From the NCBI RefSeq assembly GCF_000384315.1, contig NZ_ARVW01000001.1, forward strand, positions 8,105,001-8,169,000: a DNA stretch of 64,000 nt. Direction: 5' to 3'. Within the stretch, counting starts at the first letter, position 1, and each line of letters begins with the position of its first letter. The translations under genes were made by a program, and so were the position numbers. Shown here in pieces: positions 43,961 through 52,626 of the stretch. This DNA comes from Amycolatopsis nigrescens CSC17Ta-90. Its GTDB lineage: Bacteria; Actinomycetota; Actinomycetes; Mycobacteriales; Pseudonocardiaceae. Below the pieces are notes generated by a model. That model worked only from the letters and a program-made list of their open reading frames with translations. It was not told the DNA's origin and searched no databases.

Positions 43961-45040
43961 ATGCGAAGGTATCGGTGGTGGCTCGGGGGGTTCGCCCTGC
44001 TGTTCGTCGTGGCCCTGGTGGGGGTCTTCGTCTTCTCCGGCCCGGACGTCAGCCCACCGCCCCGACGGACGGGTCCACCGGGCACCGGCCCGCTGACCAT
44101 CGTCTCGATCGGCGACAGCACGCTCTCCGGCGAAGGTGCGGGCGACTACACGCCGGACACCAACGGTCTCAACGGAAATTGGTGCCATCGCTCGCCGAAC
44201 GCGACGGTGTTCCGGACCGCCGTGCCCGGCATCGAGCAGAAGATCAACCTGGCCTGTTCCGGGGCACCGTCGGGGCAGGTGGCGCTCGGCGAAACCGCGC
44301 AGTGGACCGAACTTTCGCAGGCCGCGCGGCTGGGCGCGCTCACCCGTGATCACCGGGTCGCGGCCGTGGTGGTCGCCGTCGGCGCGAACGACGATCCGCA
44401 CTTCTCCGGCCTGGTGGGCGGCTGCGTCCAGGCGTCCTTCTCCAGCAACGGCCCGCCGTGCAGCACGGCGATCGAAGCCGACTGGCAGGCCAAGGTGGAC
44501 GCCATGGTGCCGAAGGTGGTCAGCGCGCTGGGCGACGTGAAGAAGGTGCTCGCGGACGCCGGCTACCAGCCCGGCGACTACCAACTGGTGCTGCAGTCCT
44601 ACGCCGCGCCGATCGGCCCGGGCATACCGGAGAACCTGCGCAACCTGAGCGCCTGCCCGTTCCGCGTCGAGGACCTGCGCTGGGTTCGGGACTCCGCGGT
44701 ACCGAAGCTCACCACGGGCCTGAGCGCCGCGGCGACCCAGGCCGGCGCCCGGTTCCTCGACCTGTCGAAGGCCGGCTACGGGCACGAGGCCTGCAGCGGC
44801 GGGGCGAACCCGGGCACCGAATGGTTCAGCAGGCTGCGGTTGCAGCTGAGCGACCTGGCCAAGGTGGACCGCGCCAGCCACGCACTGCAGGAGTCCTTTC
44901 ACCCCAACGCCGCCGGGCACGTCCAGTTCGGCCGCTGCCTGACCGAGTTCCTCGGCACGGTGGACGTCGCTTCGGCCTGCCTTTCCGGCGCGGACGGAAA
45001 CCTGCACCCCGCGGCCACCATGAGCGCCGGCCGCCGCTAG
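43961..45040 (+). CDS. Membrane-anchored or secreted SGNH hydrolase
   Basis: A 359-residue GDSL/SGNH esterase. The N-terminal helix WWLGGFALLFVVALVGVFVF (residues 7-26) is an anchor or signal. Catalytic blocks are IVSIGDSTLSGEGAGDY (Ser), a Gly in ACSGAPSGQV, VVAVGANDDPHFSG (Asn) and SFHPNAAGHVQF (Asp/His-like DxxH replaced by HPNAAGH). It resembles lipase/esterase proteins such as rearranged actinomycete SGNH lipases. It lies 12 bases after the ABC genes, so a cell-envelope role with that exporter is plausible. Confidence 0.84.
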   Translation: MRRYRWWLGGFALLFVVALVGVFVFSGPDVSPPPRRTGPPGTGPLTIVSIGDSTLSGEGAGDYTPDTNGLNGNWCHRSPNATVFRTAVPGIEQKINLACSGAPSGQVALGETAQWTELSQAARLGALTRDHRVAAVVVAVGANDDPHFSGLVGGCVQASFSSNGPPCSTAIEADWQAKVDAMVPKVVSALGDVKKVLADAGYQPGDYQLVLQSYAAPIGPGIPENLRNLSACPFRVEDLRWVRDSAVPKLTTGLSAAATQAGARFLDLSKAGYGHEACSGGANPGTEWFSRLRLQLSDLAKVDRASHALQESFHPNAAGHVQFGRCLTEFLGTVDVASACLSGADGNLHPAATMSAGRR

Positions 45041-45519
45041 CCGGCGAGGTCGAGGGCCGTGCCGTACGTCCGCTCCACCCGCAGCCGGATCACCAGCCGC
45101 CGGTCCGCGACCATCTGCTCGAGAAAGGCGTTCTCCTCCGCCGGGTCGTCGAACGGCGGGCGCAGCTTCAGCAACTCGCGGCCGGCGGCGTCACCGGGCG
45201 TCGTGCTGATCTCGGACAGCTCCACCTCGCCCTCCGCCACCACGAACGACCAGAAGTCCCCGCCGGAGACGTGTAGGGCGGCACGCGGGTCCCGGCGCAG
45301 CTGACGGACCTTCGCCCGGTCTGCCGTGGTGGAGATCCGCAGCACGCGCTCCGCCGGGTCCCAGACATAGGCCATGGTGGTCAGGTGCGGACGGCCGTTG
45401 CGCTTGTTCGACGCCAGCACACCGAACTGGTGCGCGGCGAGGATCCCGTCGAGGTCGTCTCCCGAGAGGGCCTTCGGTCCGGGGCCGGAACCGGGCTTGG
45501 CGTTGCTTTTCGTTGTCAC
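45037..45519 (-). CDS. PPOX-class F420-dependent-type oxidoreductase
   Basis: A 160-residue split-beta-barrel protein: ILAAHQFGVLASNKRNGRPHLTTMAYVWDPAERVLRISTTADRAKVRQLRRDPRAALHVSGGDFWSFVVAEG is the typical cofactor-binding core. It reduces or oxidises an unknown substrate, probably with F420 or FMN. GTG 45519 has AGGAG 7-8 bases upstream. It is divergent from an HxlR regulator and convergent with the SGNH gene, sharing CTAG with it. Confidence 0.84.
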   Translation of the reverse strand: MTTKSNAKPGSGPGPKALSGDDLDGILAAHQFGVLASNKRNGRPHLTTMAYVWDPAERVLRISTTADRAKVRQLRRDPRAALHVSGGDFWSFVVAEGEVELSEISTTPGDAAGRELLKLRPPFDDPAEENAFLEQMVADRRLVIRLRVERTYGTALDLAG

Positions 45520-45597
45520 CGATGGTCTCCTAAGTGCACGACTTGTTACAGACGCCATTCTTGGTGACCCTTGGCTTGGACGGAAGAAGGCACTTTG

Positions 45598-45993
45598 ATG
45601 TCCCAGAGGAACATCGGTGTACCCGCGAAGGCAGTCCAGGACGCCTGCCCGCTCACCGAAGTGATCGACCGGGTCAGCGGGAAGTGGAGCATCGGCATCC
45701 TGGTCGCCGCCGCACACGGCCCGATCCGGTTCACCGAGCTGGAGCGCGCCATCCCGACGATCAGCCGGCGCATGCTCACCCTCACCCTGCGCAACCTGGA
45801 GCGCGACGGCCTGCTCAACCGCAAGGTCTATCCGACCGTGCCGCCGAAGGTGGAGTACTCGCTCACCCCGATGGCCGAGGAACTGCACGAGTCGCTGGTC
45901 ATGCTCACGTCCTGGGCCGAACGGCATCGCACCACGATCACCGAGGCGCGGGCCGTCTACGACAGCGAGCAGGAAGCCGCCGCGGCCGGCTAG
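45598..45993 (+). CDS. HxlR-family transcriptional regulator
   Basis: A 131-residue HxlR regulator: DACPLTEVIDRVSGKWSIGILVAAAHGPIRFTELERAIPTISRRMLTLTLRNLERDGLLNRKVYPTVPPKVEYSLTPMAEELHESL. The N-terminal Cys typical of redox-sensing members is present (DAC). It is divergent from the PPOX gene, its likely target. The spacer has the loosely repeated TTGTTAC and TTGGTGAC but no convincing dyad. Confidence 0.9.
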   Translation: MSQRNIGVPAKAVQDACPLTEVIDRVSGKWSIGILVAAAHGPIRFTELERAIPTISRRMLTLTLRNLERDGLLNRKVYPTVPPKVEYSLTPMAEELHESLVMLTSWAERHRTTITEARAVYDSEQEAAAAG

Positions 45994-46003
45994 CGAGACC
46001 GCG

Positions 46004-46303
46004 TCAGAGATCGAGGGCGGCGCGCAGTGCGATGTCCACGCGCTCCTGCACCTCGTGGTCGACCTCGGCGACCCGCTCGTTGAGCCACGAGCGGTAGAGC
46101 CTGGTCAGGTTCAAAGTGGACACCCAGTACCGGCTGTCCACCGCGACACCGAGAATGTCCTGCGGGTCGACGTCGAGCAGCTCGGTGCCCAGCAGCCACG
46201 GCCGTTCGGAGTCGTTCACCCCGTCCGAGGACAGCAGCAGTACGGTTCGTTCCCTGGCGGTCTGCGTCGGTGGCTGGTAAGTCCAGACTTCACCCCTGCG
46301 CAC
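46004..46303 (-). CDS. MazF/PemK-like toxin
   Basis: A 99-residue protein starting MRRGEVWTYQPP, the usual MazF/PemK opening, with VLLLSSDGVND and a helical end. As a family member it would be an RNA endonuclease. The body is divergent from classical MazF, so activity is uncertain. Its GTG start overlaps the last 14 bases of the upstream antitoxin gene, as in type II toxin-antitoxin operons. Confidence 0.7.
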   Translation of the reverse strand: MRRGEVWTYQPPTQTARERTVLLLSSDGVNDSERPWLLGTELLDVDPQDILGVAVDSRYWVSTLNLTRLYRSWLNERVAEVDHEVQERVDIALRAALDL

Positions 46304-46529
46304 GCAGGTCCTCTTCCGCGGCCGCCAACTCCGCCTCGTCCGACTCCGCCAGTGCTTCGATTGACGCCCCGGCCTTCGCCGGGGCCGGGTGGTACCCGGT
46401 GCGCACCGCTTCCCGGCGAGCCGCCTTGGACAGCCACGAAGACACCGAGATTCCGTGTGCCTTGGCCGCCCGTTCGGCGTAGTCCAGTGCCGCCGTATCC
46501 AGCGAAAGTGTCACCTTACGCGTTGCCAT
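46290..46529 (-). CDS. Ribbon-helix-helix-type antitoxin
   Basis: A 79-residue small protein: MATRKVTLSLDTAALDYAERAAKAHGISVSSWLSKAARREA looks like a ribbon-helix-helix DNA-binding domain, and the acidic tail (ALAESDEAELAAAEEDL) would cap the toxin. It overlaps the toxin start. A TATCGTACTACTCG sequence before the ATG may be part of an autoregulatory operator. ATG 46529 is preferred to the longer frame. Confidence 0.75.
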   Translation of the reverse strand: MATRKVTLSLDTAALDYAERAAKAHGISVSSWLSKAARREAVRTGYHPAPAKAGASIEALAESDEAELAAAEEDLRAQG

Positions 46530-46567
46530 ACCTTTTATCGTACTACTCGCCGTGCCAGCGCACAGCA

Positions 46568-47026
46568 CTAGAGCGTCGGCGACCGGCCCTCGAACGGCGT
46601 GGACAGCACCACGGTCGTCCGGGTGGACACCTTCGCGGCCTCCCTGATCCGCCGCAGCAGATCCTCCAGGCCGAGCGGCGACGCGACCCGGACCAGCAGG
46701 ATGTACGACTCGTCCCCGGCCACCGAGTAGCAGGACTCGATCTCGGTGATGTGCTCCAGCCGGTGCGGGTAGTCGTCCGGCGCGCCGGGGTCGTTCGGCG
46801 TCAGCGAGATCAGGGCGGTCAGCGGCAGGCCGATCTGCTCGGTGTCCAGCCGCGCGGTGTAGCCGCGGATCACGCCGCGCTGCTCCAGCCGGCGGACCCG
46901 CTGGTGCACCGCGGACACCGAAAGGCCGACCCGCTCGGCGAGGTCGGTGAAGCTGCGCCTGCCGTCGGCCGCGAGCTCCCTGGCGATGGCCTGGTCGAGC
47001 GGTTCCAGTGGCGCGGCGGCGCTCAC
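46568..47026 (-). CDS. Lrp/AsnC-family transcriptional regulator
   Basis: A 152-residue Lrp-type regulator. HTH (LDQAIARELAADGRRSFTDLAERVGLSVSAVHQRVRRLEQRGVIRGYTA) is followed by the RAM/AsnC ligand domain (SCYSVAGDESYILLVRVASPLGLEDLLRRI). It probably senses an amino acid. Its GTG overlaps the stop of the M24 peptidase (GTGA), so it is translated as part of that operon. Confidence 0.92.
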   Translation of the reverse strand: MSAAAPLEPLDQAIARELAADGRRSFTDLAERVGLSVSAVHQRVRRLEQRGVIRGYTARLDTEQIGLPLTALISLTPNDPGAPDDYPHRLEHITEIESCYSVAGDESYILLVRVASPLGLEDLLRRIREAAKVSTRTTVVLSTPFEGRSPTL

Positions 47027-48168
47027 GGGGCCAGCACGATCAGCTCATGCGGCCGGTTGTTGAGCGGTTCCACACCGTCCGCGGTGACCACCACGATGTC
47101 CTCGATCCGCGCGCCCCACCGACCGGACTGGTAGATGCCGGGCTCCACGCTGAACGCCATGCCCTCCTCCAGCGGCAGCTCGTTGCCCGCGATGATGTAG
47201 GGCTCCTCGTGCACGTCCAGCCCGATGCCGTGCCCGGTGCGGTGGATGAAGTACTCGCCGAACCCCGCCTCGGTGATGATCTCGCGGGCGGCCGCGTCGA
47301 TCCGCTCCGCGGTCGCGCCGGGCCGCACGGCCCGCACCGCGGCCGCCTGTGCGCGCTGCAGCACCGCGTAGGTCTCGGCCACGTCCTCGTCCCGTGGCTC
47401 GCCGACCGCGTAGGTGCGGGTGGAGTCGGAGTTGTAGCCAGCGGGCAGGGGGCCGCCGATGTCCACCACCACGACGTCACCGGCCTCGATCACCCGGTCC
47501 GACACGTCGTGGTGCGGGCTGGCGCCGTTCGGCCCGGAGCCGATGATCACGAAGTCGGCGTGCGTGTGGCCCTCTTCCTCGATCGCCGCGGTGACGTCCG
47601 CGCCGACCTCGGCCTCGGTGCGCCCGGCGCGGAGCCACTCGCCGATCCTGGCGTGCACCCGGTCGATCGCGGCACCGGCCTGGCGCAGCTCCTCGATCTC
47701 GGCGGCGTCCTTGCGCATCCGCAGCTCCCGCACGATCGGACCGGCGAGGGTCTGCTCGGCGGCACCGAGCGCGGTCCGCATCGCCAGCACGTGCAGGGCC
47801 GGGGTGAAGTCGCTGACCGCCACCCGGCCTGGCTTGCCGAGCCGGTCGGCGACCAAGCGGTACGGGTCGTCCCCGTCCACCCAGGTGAGCACGTCGATGC
47901 CGAGGTCGTCGGCGGGCACGTCCGCGTAGCCCGGCGCTTCGAGCTTGGGCACGACCAGCGCCGGTGGCCCGTCCCCGGCCGGCACCACCAGCGTGGTGAG
48001 CCGCTCGAAGGAGCCGCCGGCCTGCCCGATCAGATAGCGAAGGTCCGAGCCGGGTGCGATGAGCAGCGCGTCGGTGCCGGCGTCGGCCGCCGCCTTGCGG
48101 GCGCGGTCGAGGCGGGCACGAAGGCTGGCGGCGTCAGGTGCTGGGGTGTGCAGGGAACGGCGCGACAT
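47023..48168 (-). CDS. M24-family Xaa-Pro peptidase
   Basis: A 381-residue creatinase/aminopeptidase-P-fold enzyme. The N-terminal creatinase-like domain covers residues about 1-150. The metallopeptidase domain has all five dimetal ligands: VVVDIGGPL (Asp), YNSDSTRTY (Asp), HRTGHGIGLD (His), FSVEPGIY (Glu) and ARIEDIV (Glu). It cleaves X-Pro dipeptides or N-terminal residues in the cytoplasm, and it is coupled to the Lrp gene. Confidence 0.91.
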   Translation of the reverse strand: MSRRSLHTPAPDAASLRARLDRARKAAADAGTDALLIAPGSDLRYLIGQAGGSFERLTTLVVPAGDGPPALVVPKLEAPGYADVPADDLGIDVLTWVDGDDPYRLVADRLGKPGRVAVSDFTPALHVLAMRTALGAAEQTLAGPIVRELRMRKDAAEIEELRQAGAAIDRVHARIGEWLRAGRTEAEVGADVTAAIEEEGHTHADFVIIGSGPNGASPHHDVSDRVIEAGDVVVVDIGGPLPAGYNSDSTRTYAVGEPRDEDVAETYAVLQRAQAAAVRAVRPGATAERIDAAAREIITEAGFGEYFIHRTGHGIGLDVHEEPYIIAGNELPLEEGMAFSVEPGIYQSGRWGARIEDIVVVTADGVEPLNNRPHELIVLAP

Positions 48169-48252
48169 GTGCCCGAGCGTAGCCGGAGGGAGTCTCGGCT
48201 ACACGCGCCGATCCTCGGCGCGTTTCCGGGCTCCGCATGGCAGGCTGTCCTG

Positions 48253-49191
48253 GTGACCACCGCACCGCTGGCCCTCCTTGACTCCGCGAGCCTCTACTTC
48301 CGCTCGTTCCACGCGCTGCCCGAGTCGATGACCGCGCCCGACGGCACCCCGGTGAACGCGGTGCGCGGGTTCGCCGACACGGTCGCCAGGATCCTCACCG
48401 ATCGGCGGCCGTCGCGGCTGGTCGCCTGCCTGGATGCGGACTGGCGGCCGAAGTTCCGGGTGGACCTGCTGCCCAGCTACAAGGCGCACCGGGTGGCGGA
48501 TGAGGAGTCCAACGGCGAAGAGGTGCCGGACACGCTCACCCCGCAGGTGCCGATCATCCTCGACCTGCTGGCTGCGGTCGGCCTCGCCACCGCCGAGGCG
48601 GACGGCTACGAGGCCGACGACGTGATCGGGGCGCTCGCCGTGCGGGAGCAGACCGACCCGGTGGAGGTGATCACCGGCGACCGCGACCTGTTCCAGCTGG
48701 TCCGCACCGAGCCGAGCCCGGCCTCGGTGATCTACGTGGGCAAGGGCTGGGCGAAGGCCGAGGTGCTCGGTCCGGCCGAGATCGCCGCGAAGTACGGGGT
48801 GCCGGTCGAGGGCGCGGGCTCCGCCTACGCGGACATGGCTGCCCTGCGCGGCGACCCGTCCGACGGGCTGCCCGGGGTGGCCGGGATCGGTGAGAAGACC
48901 GCCGCGAAGCTGATCACCCAGTTCGGTTCGCTGGACGGCCTGCTCACCGCCGCGCGTGCGGAGTCACCCTCGGTGCCGGTGAAGACCAGGGCCAGGCTGG
49001 CCGAGGCCGCGGACTACCTCGCGGTCGCGCCGACGGTCGTGCGGGTGGCGGTGGACGCCCCGGTGAAGATGTCCGGCGACGACCGGGTGCCGAGCGCTCC
49101 CGTTGACCCGGACCGGGTGGCCGAACTGGCCGAGCGGTGGAACCTGGGCCGTTCGGTGGAACGACTGCTCGCCGCGCTGCCCGCCAACTGA
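48253..49191 (+). CDS. 5'-3' exonuclease (FEN/Pol I N-domain type)
   Basis: A 312-residue structure-specific nuclease of the 5'-3' exonuclease family, without a polymerase domain. Metal-binding and catalytic stretches are LLDSASLYFRSFHALP, VACLDADWRPKFRVDLLPSYKAHR, ADGYEADDVIGAL and VITGDRDLFQL. The helix-hairpin-helix GLPGVAGIGEKTAAKLITQFGSL binds DNA. It would act in flap removal or repair. It is divergent from the M24 gene; the start is GTG 48253. Confidence 0.92.
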   Translation: MTTAPLALLDSASLYFRSFHALPESMTAPDGTPVNAVRGFADTVARILTDRRPSRLVACLDADWRPKFRVDLLPSYKAHRVADEESNGEEVPDTLTPQVPIILDLLAAVGLATAEADGYEADDVIGALAVREQTDPVEVITGDRDLFQLVRTEPSPASVIYVGKGWAKAEVLGPAEIAAKYGVPVEGAGSAYADMAALRGDPSDGLPGVAGIGEKTAAKLITQFGSLDGLLTAARAESPSVPVKTRARLAEAADYLAVAPTVVRVAVDAPVKMSGDDRVPSAPVDPDRVAELAERWNLGRSVERLLAALPAN

Positions 49192-49353
49192 CGCCCGGCA
49201 GGGCTTGATTCTGACGCTACGCCCGTTCGGCCGTTGACATCGGCTGTGGGGAAGTTTCCAATTACTAGGGCCGCTATTCGTTGTGGCGAACAACAAATTT
49301 CAGCCGCCACCCGGCGGGTGCTCGCACCCGGCCTCAACGAGGAGGTCCTTCCC

Positions 49354-50313
49354 GTGTCCCACCCTGCCCTTTTACCTGCCAGCGCACGCAAATCCCGGTT
49401 CCGGCGCAGGCTGCTCGGCAGCTTGGCCGGCGCCGTGCTCGTGCTCGTGCCACTGACCAGTCCGGCCGGCGCCGACGTCCCTCCCCCACCGTCAGGGTGG
49501 ACGCAGGTCTTCGCGGACGACTTCGCCGGCGCCGCGAACTCCTTGCCCAGCCGTGACAACTGGCGGTTCAGCCTCGGCCACGGCTACCCGGGCGGCCCGG
49601 ACAACTGGGGCACCGGCGAGATCGCCGCGCACACCGACGACCCGGCCAACGTCAGCGTGGACGGCGGCGGGAACCTGCGGATCACGCCGATCAAGAACGG
49701 CGACTCCTGGACCTCGGCCAGGATCGAAACGAACAAGCAGGACTTCAAGGCACCGGAGAACGGCGTGCTGCGCGTGGAGTCGCGACTCCAGATGCCGAAC
49801 GTCACCGGCCAGGAGGCGCTCGGCTACTGGCCCGCGTTCTGGATGCTCGGCTCGCCCTACCGCGGCAACTGGTGGAACTGGCCGTCCATCGGCGAGTTCG
49901 ACATCATGGAGAACGTCAACGGGATCAACTCAGTGTGGGGCGTGCTGCACTGCGGGGTCAACCCCGGCGGCCCGTGCAACGAGACCACCGGCCTCCCCGC
50001 GAACCGGGCCTGCCCCGGCGAGTCCTGCCAGTCCGCGTTCCACACCTACGGGTTTGAATGGGACCGCTCGGTCAGCCCGAACCAGTTCCGCTGGTACGTG
50101 GACGGCCAGCAGTTCCACCAGGTCAGCCAGAACCAGGTGGACGCGGAGACCTGGAACAACATGACCTCACACGCCGGCTACTTCATCATCCTGAACGTGG
50201 CCATCGGCGGGGCCTTCCCGAACAACCAGTCCGGGATGGCGACCCCGGTCGCCGCAACGGTTTCCGGCCGCCCGATGGTGGTCGACTACGTAGCCGCCTG
50301 GACCCGCCCGTAG
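49354..50313 (+). CDS. Secreted GH16 endo-beta-1,3-glucanase-like hydrolase
   Basis: A 319-residue secreted glycoside hydrolase. The signal peptide is about residues 1-38 (basic SRFRRRLLGSLAGAVLVLVPLTSPAGA). The GH16 catalytic motif ExDxxE is visible in SIGEFDIMENVNG, with flanking YWPAFWMLGSPYRGNWWNWP and HTYGFEWDRS. It probably hydrolyses beta-1,3 or related glucans outside the cell. GAGGAGG lies 8 bases before GTG 49354. A GTTGT-GGCGA-ACAAC repeat near 49279-49293 could be a regulator site. Confidence 0.9.
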   Translation: MSHPALLPASARKSRFRRRLLGSLAGAVLVLVPLTSPAGADVPPPPSGWTQVFADDFAGAANSLPSRDNWRFSLGHGYPGGPDNWGTGEIAAHTDDPANVSVDGGGNLRITPIKNGDSWTSARIETNKQDFKAPENGVLRVESRLQMPNVTGQEALGYWPAFWMLGSPYRGNWWNWPSIGEFDIMENVNGINSVWGVLHCGVNPGGPCNETTGLPANRACPGESCQSAFHTYGFEWDRSVSPNQFRWYVDGQQFHQVSQNQVDAETWNNMTSHAGYFIILNVAIGGAFPNNQSGMATPVAATVSGRPMVVDYVAAWTRP

Positions 50314-50315
50314 GG

Positions 50316-50361
50316 GTCGTGAGTGGAAAGTGTTGTCGGAGCAACACTTTCCACTCACGAC
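50316..50361. terminator. Long perfect hairpin between convergent genes
   Basis: GTCGTGAGTGGAAAGTGTTG (50316-50335) and CAACACTTTCCACTCACGAC (50342-50361) form a flawless 20-bp stem with a 6-base loop. It fills the spacer between the GH16 and Ddn-like genes. It is certainly able to act as a bidirectional terminator. Its AT content and perfection suggest a repeated intergenic element. Confidence 0.75.
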
Positions 50362-50362
50362 G

Positions 50363-50815
50363 TCAGTTCAGCGACTCGAAGCGGAACACCGGGCAGCGAC
50401 CGGCCAGTGCCTCGAACTCCGCCGGGGTGCCCTCTTCGACCAGCCCGGCCTGCTTCATCATGTCCACACCGGACGGCACCTCGGCGGGAAAGACGTGCAG
50501 GATCGGGCGAGCCTCATCGGCACTCAGCTCGACCAGCCGCACCCGCTCCTTCTTGCGGTCGTAGGTCAGCGTTCCCTCGCCTGCCGCCCGGACGTTCCGG
50601 ATCCAGTCCGCGTTGGGAAAGCCGCCGACCACATAGCGGCCGTCGTCCACTTCGAACACCGAGACCGGGGTGTTGCGCGGTTTCCCGCTCTTGCGCCCGA
50701 CCACGGTGAGCACGTGCAGTTCCTTCATCGCCAGCCCGCTGCGCTGCAGGCCGAGCAGTACCTTGTTCATCGGCTTCAGCCAGCGCGGCGGTACGGGTTC
50801 CTGGGTTTGCGGCAT
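50363..50815 (-). CDS. Deazaflavin (F420)-dependent nitroreductase-family protein
   Basis: A 150-residue DUF385/Ddn-type protein: LHVLTVVGRKSGKPRNTPVSVFEVDDGRYVVGGFPNADWIRNVRAAGEGTLTYDRKKERVRLVEL is the family core that binds F420. It may reduce quinones or nitro compounds. ATG 50815 is preferred to longer frames. It lies 15 bases downstream of the ABC exporter genes on the same strand and could share their transcript. Confidence 0.88.
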   Translation of the reverse strand: MPQTQEPVPPRWLKPMNKVLLGLQRSGLAMKELHVLTVVGRKSGKPRNTPVSVFEVDDGRYVVGGFPNADWIRNVRAAGEGTLTYDRKKERVRLVELSADEARPILHVFPAEVPSGVDMMKQAGLVEEGTPAEFEALAGRCPVFRFESLN

Positions 50816-50829
50816 GGAATTCCTCCTGG

Positions 50830-51642
50830 TCATCGGTCGAGCCGGCGGTAGCGGCGCAGGGACAGCGGCAGGAAGATCGCGACCAGCGCCAACGGCCACA
50901 CCACGGCCATCAGCACCGCGTGCTGGGCGATCCAGGACTCTCCACCCCAGCCGGGGTTACCGAACAGCTCCCTGGCGGCGGAGACGGTGGAAGACAGCGG
51001 GTTCCAGTCCGCGACGACGCCGAGCACGGCCGGCATGGTGGCCGGTGCCACGAACAGGTTCGCCAGGAACCCCAGCGGGAACTCGACGGTCTGCACCACC
51101 GGCAGCGCCTCCGGCCCGCTCAGCACCAGGCCAAGGTAGATCCCGACCCAGACCAGCGCGAACCGCAGCAGCATCAGCAGCCCGAGCGCCAGCAGCGTGC
51201 GGCCGGCACCGCCGTGCGGCTGCCAGCCGACCAGCAATCCGAACAGCAGCACCACGACGAGCACGAACGCCGAGTACAGCAGGTCGGCGAGGCAGCGACC
51301 GGTGAGCATCGCGGACTCCGCCATCGGCATCGACCGGAACCGGTCGGTGACGCCCTTGGCCAGGTCGGCGGTCACCGCGGTGACCGTCTCCCCCACCCCG
51401 AACACCATGATCATCGCGAACATGCCGGGCAGCAGGAACTCGCGGTAGCTCCCGCCGCCGGGCACGGTCATCGCGCCGCCGAACAGGTAGGCGAACATCA
51501 GGACCATCACGATCGGGAAGATCACGCCGAACGCGACCTGCGCCGGCTGGCGCGCCCAGTGCGCGATGCCGCGCCTGGCGATCGTCCAGCCGTCGGCGAA
51601 TGCCCAGCGGAGCCGGTGCTCCGGCACGGTCAGGGTGGTCAT
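50830..51642 (-). CDS. ABC-2 type permease (DrrB-like)
   Basis: A 270-residue ABC-2 permease with about six membrane helices: VAFGVIFPIVMVLMFAYLFGG at the start, the GVTDRFRSMPMAESAMLTGR loop and LGFLANLFVAPATMPAVLGVVADWNPLSSTVSAARELFGNP near the end are typical of DrrB exporters. Its ATG shares one base with the ATPase stop (TGATG), so the two are coupled. Drug or lipid export is inferred. Confidence 0.9.
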   Translation of the reverse strand: MTTLTVPEHRLRWAFADGWTIARRGIAHWARQPAQVAFGVIFPIVMVLMFAYLFGGAMTVPGGGSYREFLLPGMFAMIMVFGVGETVTAVTADLAKGVTDRFRSMPMAESAMLTGRCLADLLYSAFVLVVVLLFGLLVGWQPHGGAGRTLLALGLLMLLRFALVWVGIYLGLVLSGPEALPVVQTVEFPLGFLANLFVAPATMPAVLGVVADWNPLSSTVSAARELFGNPGWGGESWIAQHAVLMAVVWPLALVAIFLPLSLRRYRRLDR

Positions 51643-52604
51643 CAAGCGGCTACCTCCTCGGTCTCCTCGGTGCGGTGCCCGGTCAGCCGGAGGAACACCT
51701 CGTCCAGGGTGGGACGGCGTAGAGCGATGTCCTCGACCGCGAGACCGGCGTCGTCCAGCGCCCGCACCGCCTCGGTCAGCGCGCGCACCCTGTCCCGGAC
51801 GGGCGCGCTGACCAGCCGGAGATCGGTGCGGATCGCCGGCTCGGTGCCGGTCACCGCGGCGAGCAGGCCGGCCACGTCCGCGAGCCGGGACGCGTCCACC
51901 GCGACCACGTCCAGCCGGTCCCCACCGAGCTCGGACTTGAGCTGGTCCGGGCTCCCCTCGGCGATCACCCTGCCGTGGTCGATTACCGAGATCCGCCCGG
52001 CAAGCTGATCCGCCTCGTCCAGGTACTGGGTGGTCAGCAGCACCGTGGTGCCACTGTCCACAAGGGAGCGAACGGCCCGCCAGACCTCGTTGCGGCTGCG
52101 CGGATCGAGCCCGGTGGTCGGTTCGTCCAGGAACAGCACCCGCGGCGCGAGGATCATGCTCGCGGCCAGGTCCAGCCGTCGCCGCATCCCGCCCGAGTAC
52201 CTCTTGACCGGCAGCCTGCCGGTGCCGGCGAGGTCGAACCGCTCGAGCAGCTCGTCCGCCCGGCGGGCGGCGGCCGCCGCACCCAGGTGGTACAGCCTGC
52301 CGAACATGATCAGGTTCTGCCGCCCGCCGAGCACCTCGTCCAGCGCCGCGTGCTGGCCGACCAGCCCGATCCGCCGCCGCACCTGTGCGGCCTCGACTGC
52401 CACATCGAACCCGGCGACCTCGGCCCGCCCGCCGTCGAACCGGAGCAGGGTGGACAGGATCCGCACCGCCGTGGTCTTGCCCGCACCATTCGGGCCGAGC
52501 AGTCCGCAGACCGTGCCGGCCGGCACCACCAGATCGAACCCGGCGACCGCTTCCTTGTCGCCGTACCGCTTCCGCAGCCCTTCGGCCACGACCGCATTGG
52601 TCAA
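51642..52604 (-). CDS. ABC transporter ATPase (DrrA-like)
   Basis: A 320-residue ATPase of the DrrA group: Walker A GLLGPNGAGKTTAVRILSTLL, Q-loop LVGQHAALDEVL, signature YSGGMRRRLDLAASMI, Walker B VLFLDEPTTGLDPRSRNEVW and the DrrA-type His-switch region TTQYLDEADQLAGRISVIDHGRVIAEG. The C-terminal extension includes RRPTLDEVFLRLTG. The start is probably TTG 52604, eight bases after AAGGTGG; GTG 52616 is the alternative. It is divergent from its TetR regulator. Confidence 0.92.
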   Translation of the reverse strand: MTNAVVAEGLRKRYGDKEAVAGFDLVVPAGTVCGLLGPNGAGKTTAVRILSTLLRFDGGRAEVAGFDVAVEAAQVRRRIGLVGQHAALDEVLGGRQNLIMFGRLYHLGAAAAARRADELLERFDLAGTGRLPVKRYSGGMRRRLDLAASMILAPRVLFLDEPTTGLDPRSRNEVWRAVRSLVDSGTTVLLTTQYLDEADQLAGRISVIDHGRVIAEGSPDQLKSELGGDRLDVVAVDASRLADVAGLLAAVTGTEPAIRTDLRLVSAPVRDRVRALTEAVRALDDAGLAVEDIALRRPTLDEVFLRLTGHRTEETEEVAA

Positions 52605-52626
52605 GTTCAAACCCACCTTCCAACTT

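Noticed and set aside
42857..45007. A 716-codon minus-strand frame over the ABC and SGNH genes
   Set aside because: The plus strand encodes Walker and SGNH motifs throughout; the antisense product is low complexity.
45520..45597. Direct-repeat HxlR operator in the PPOX/HxlR spacer
   Set aside because: TTGTTAC and TTGGTGAC are only loosely alike, much weaker than the 19-base repeats at 330-386.
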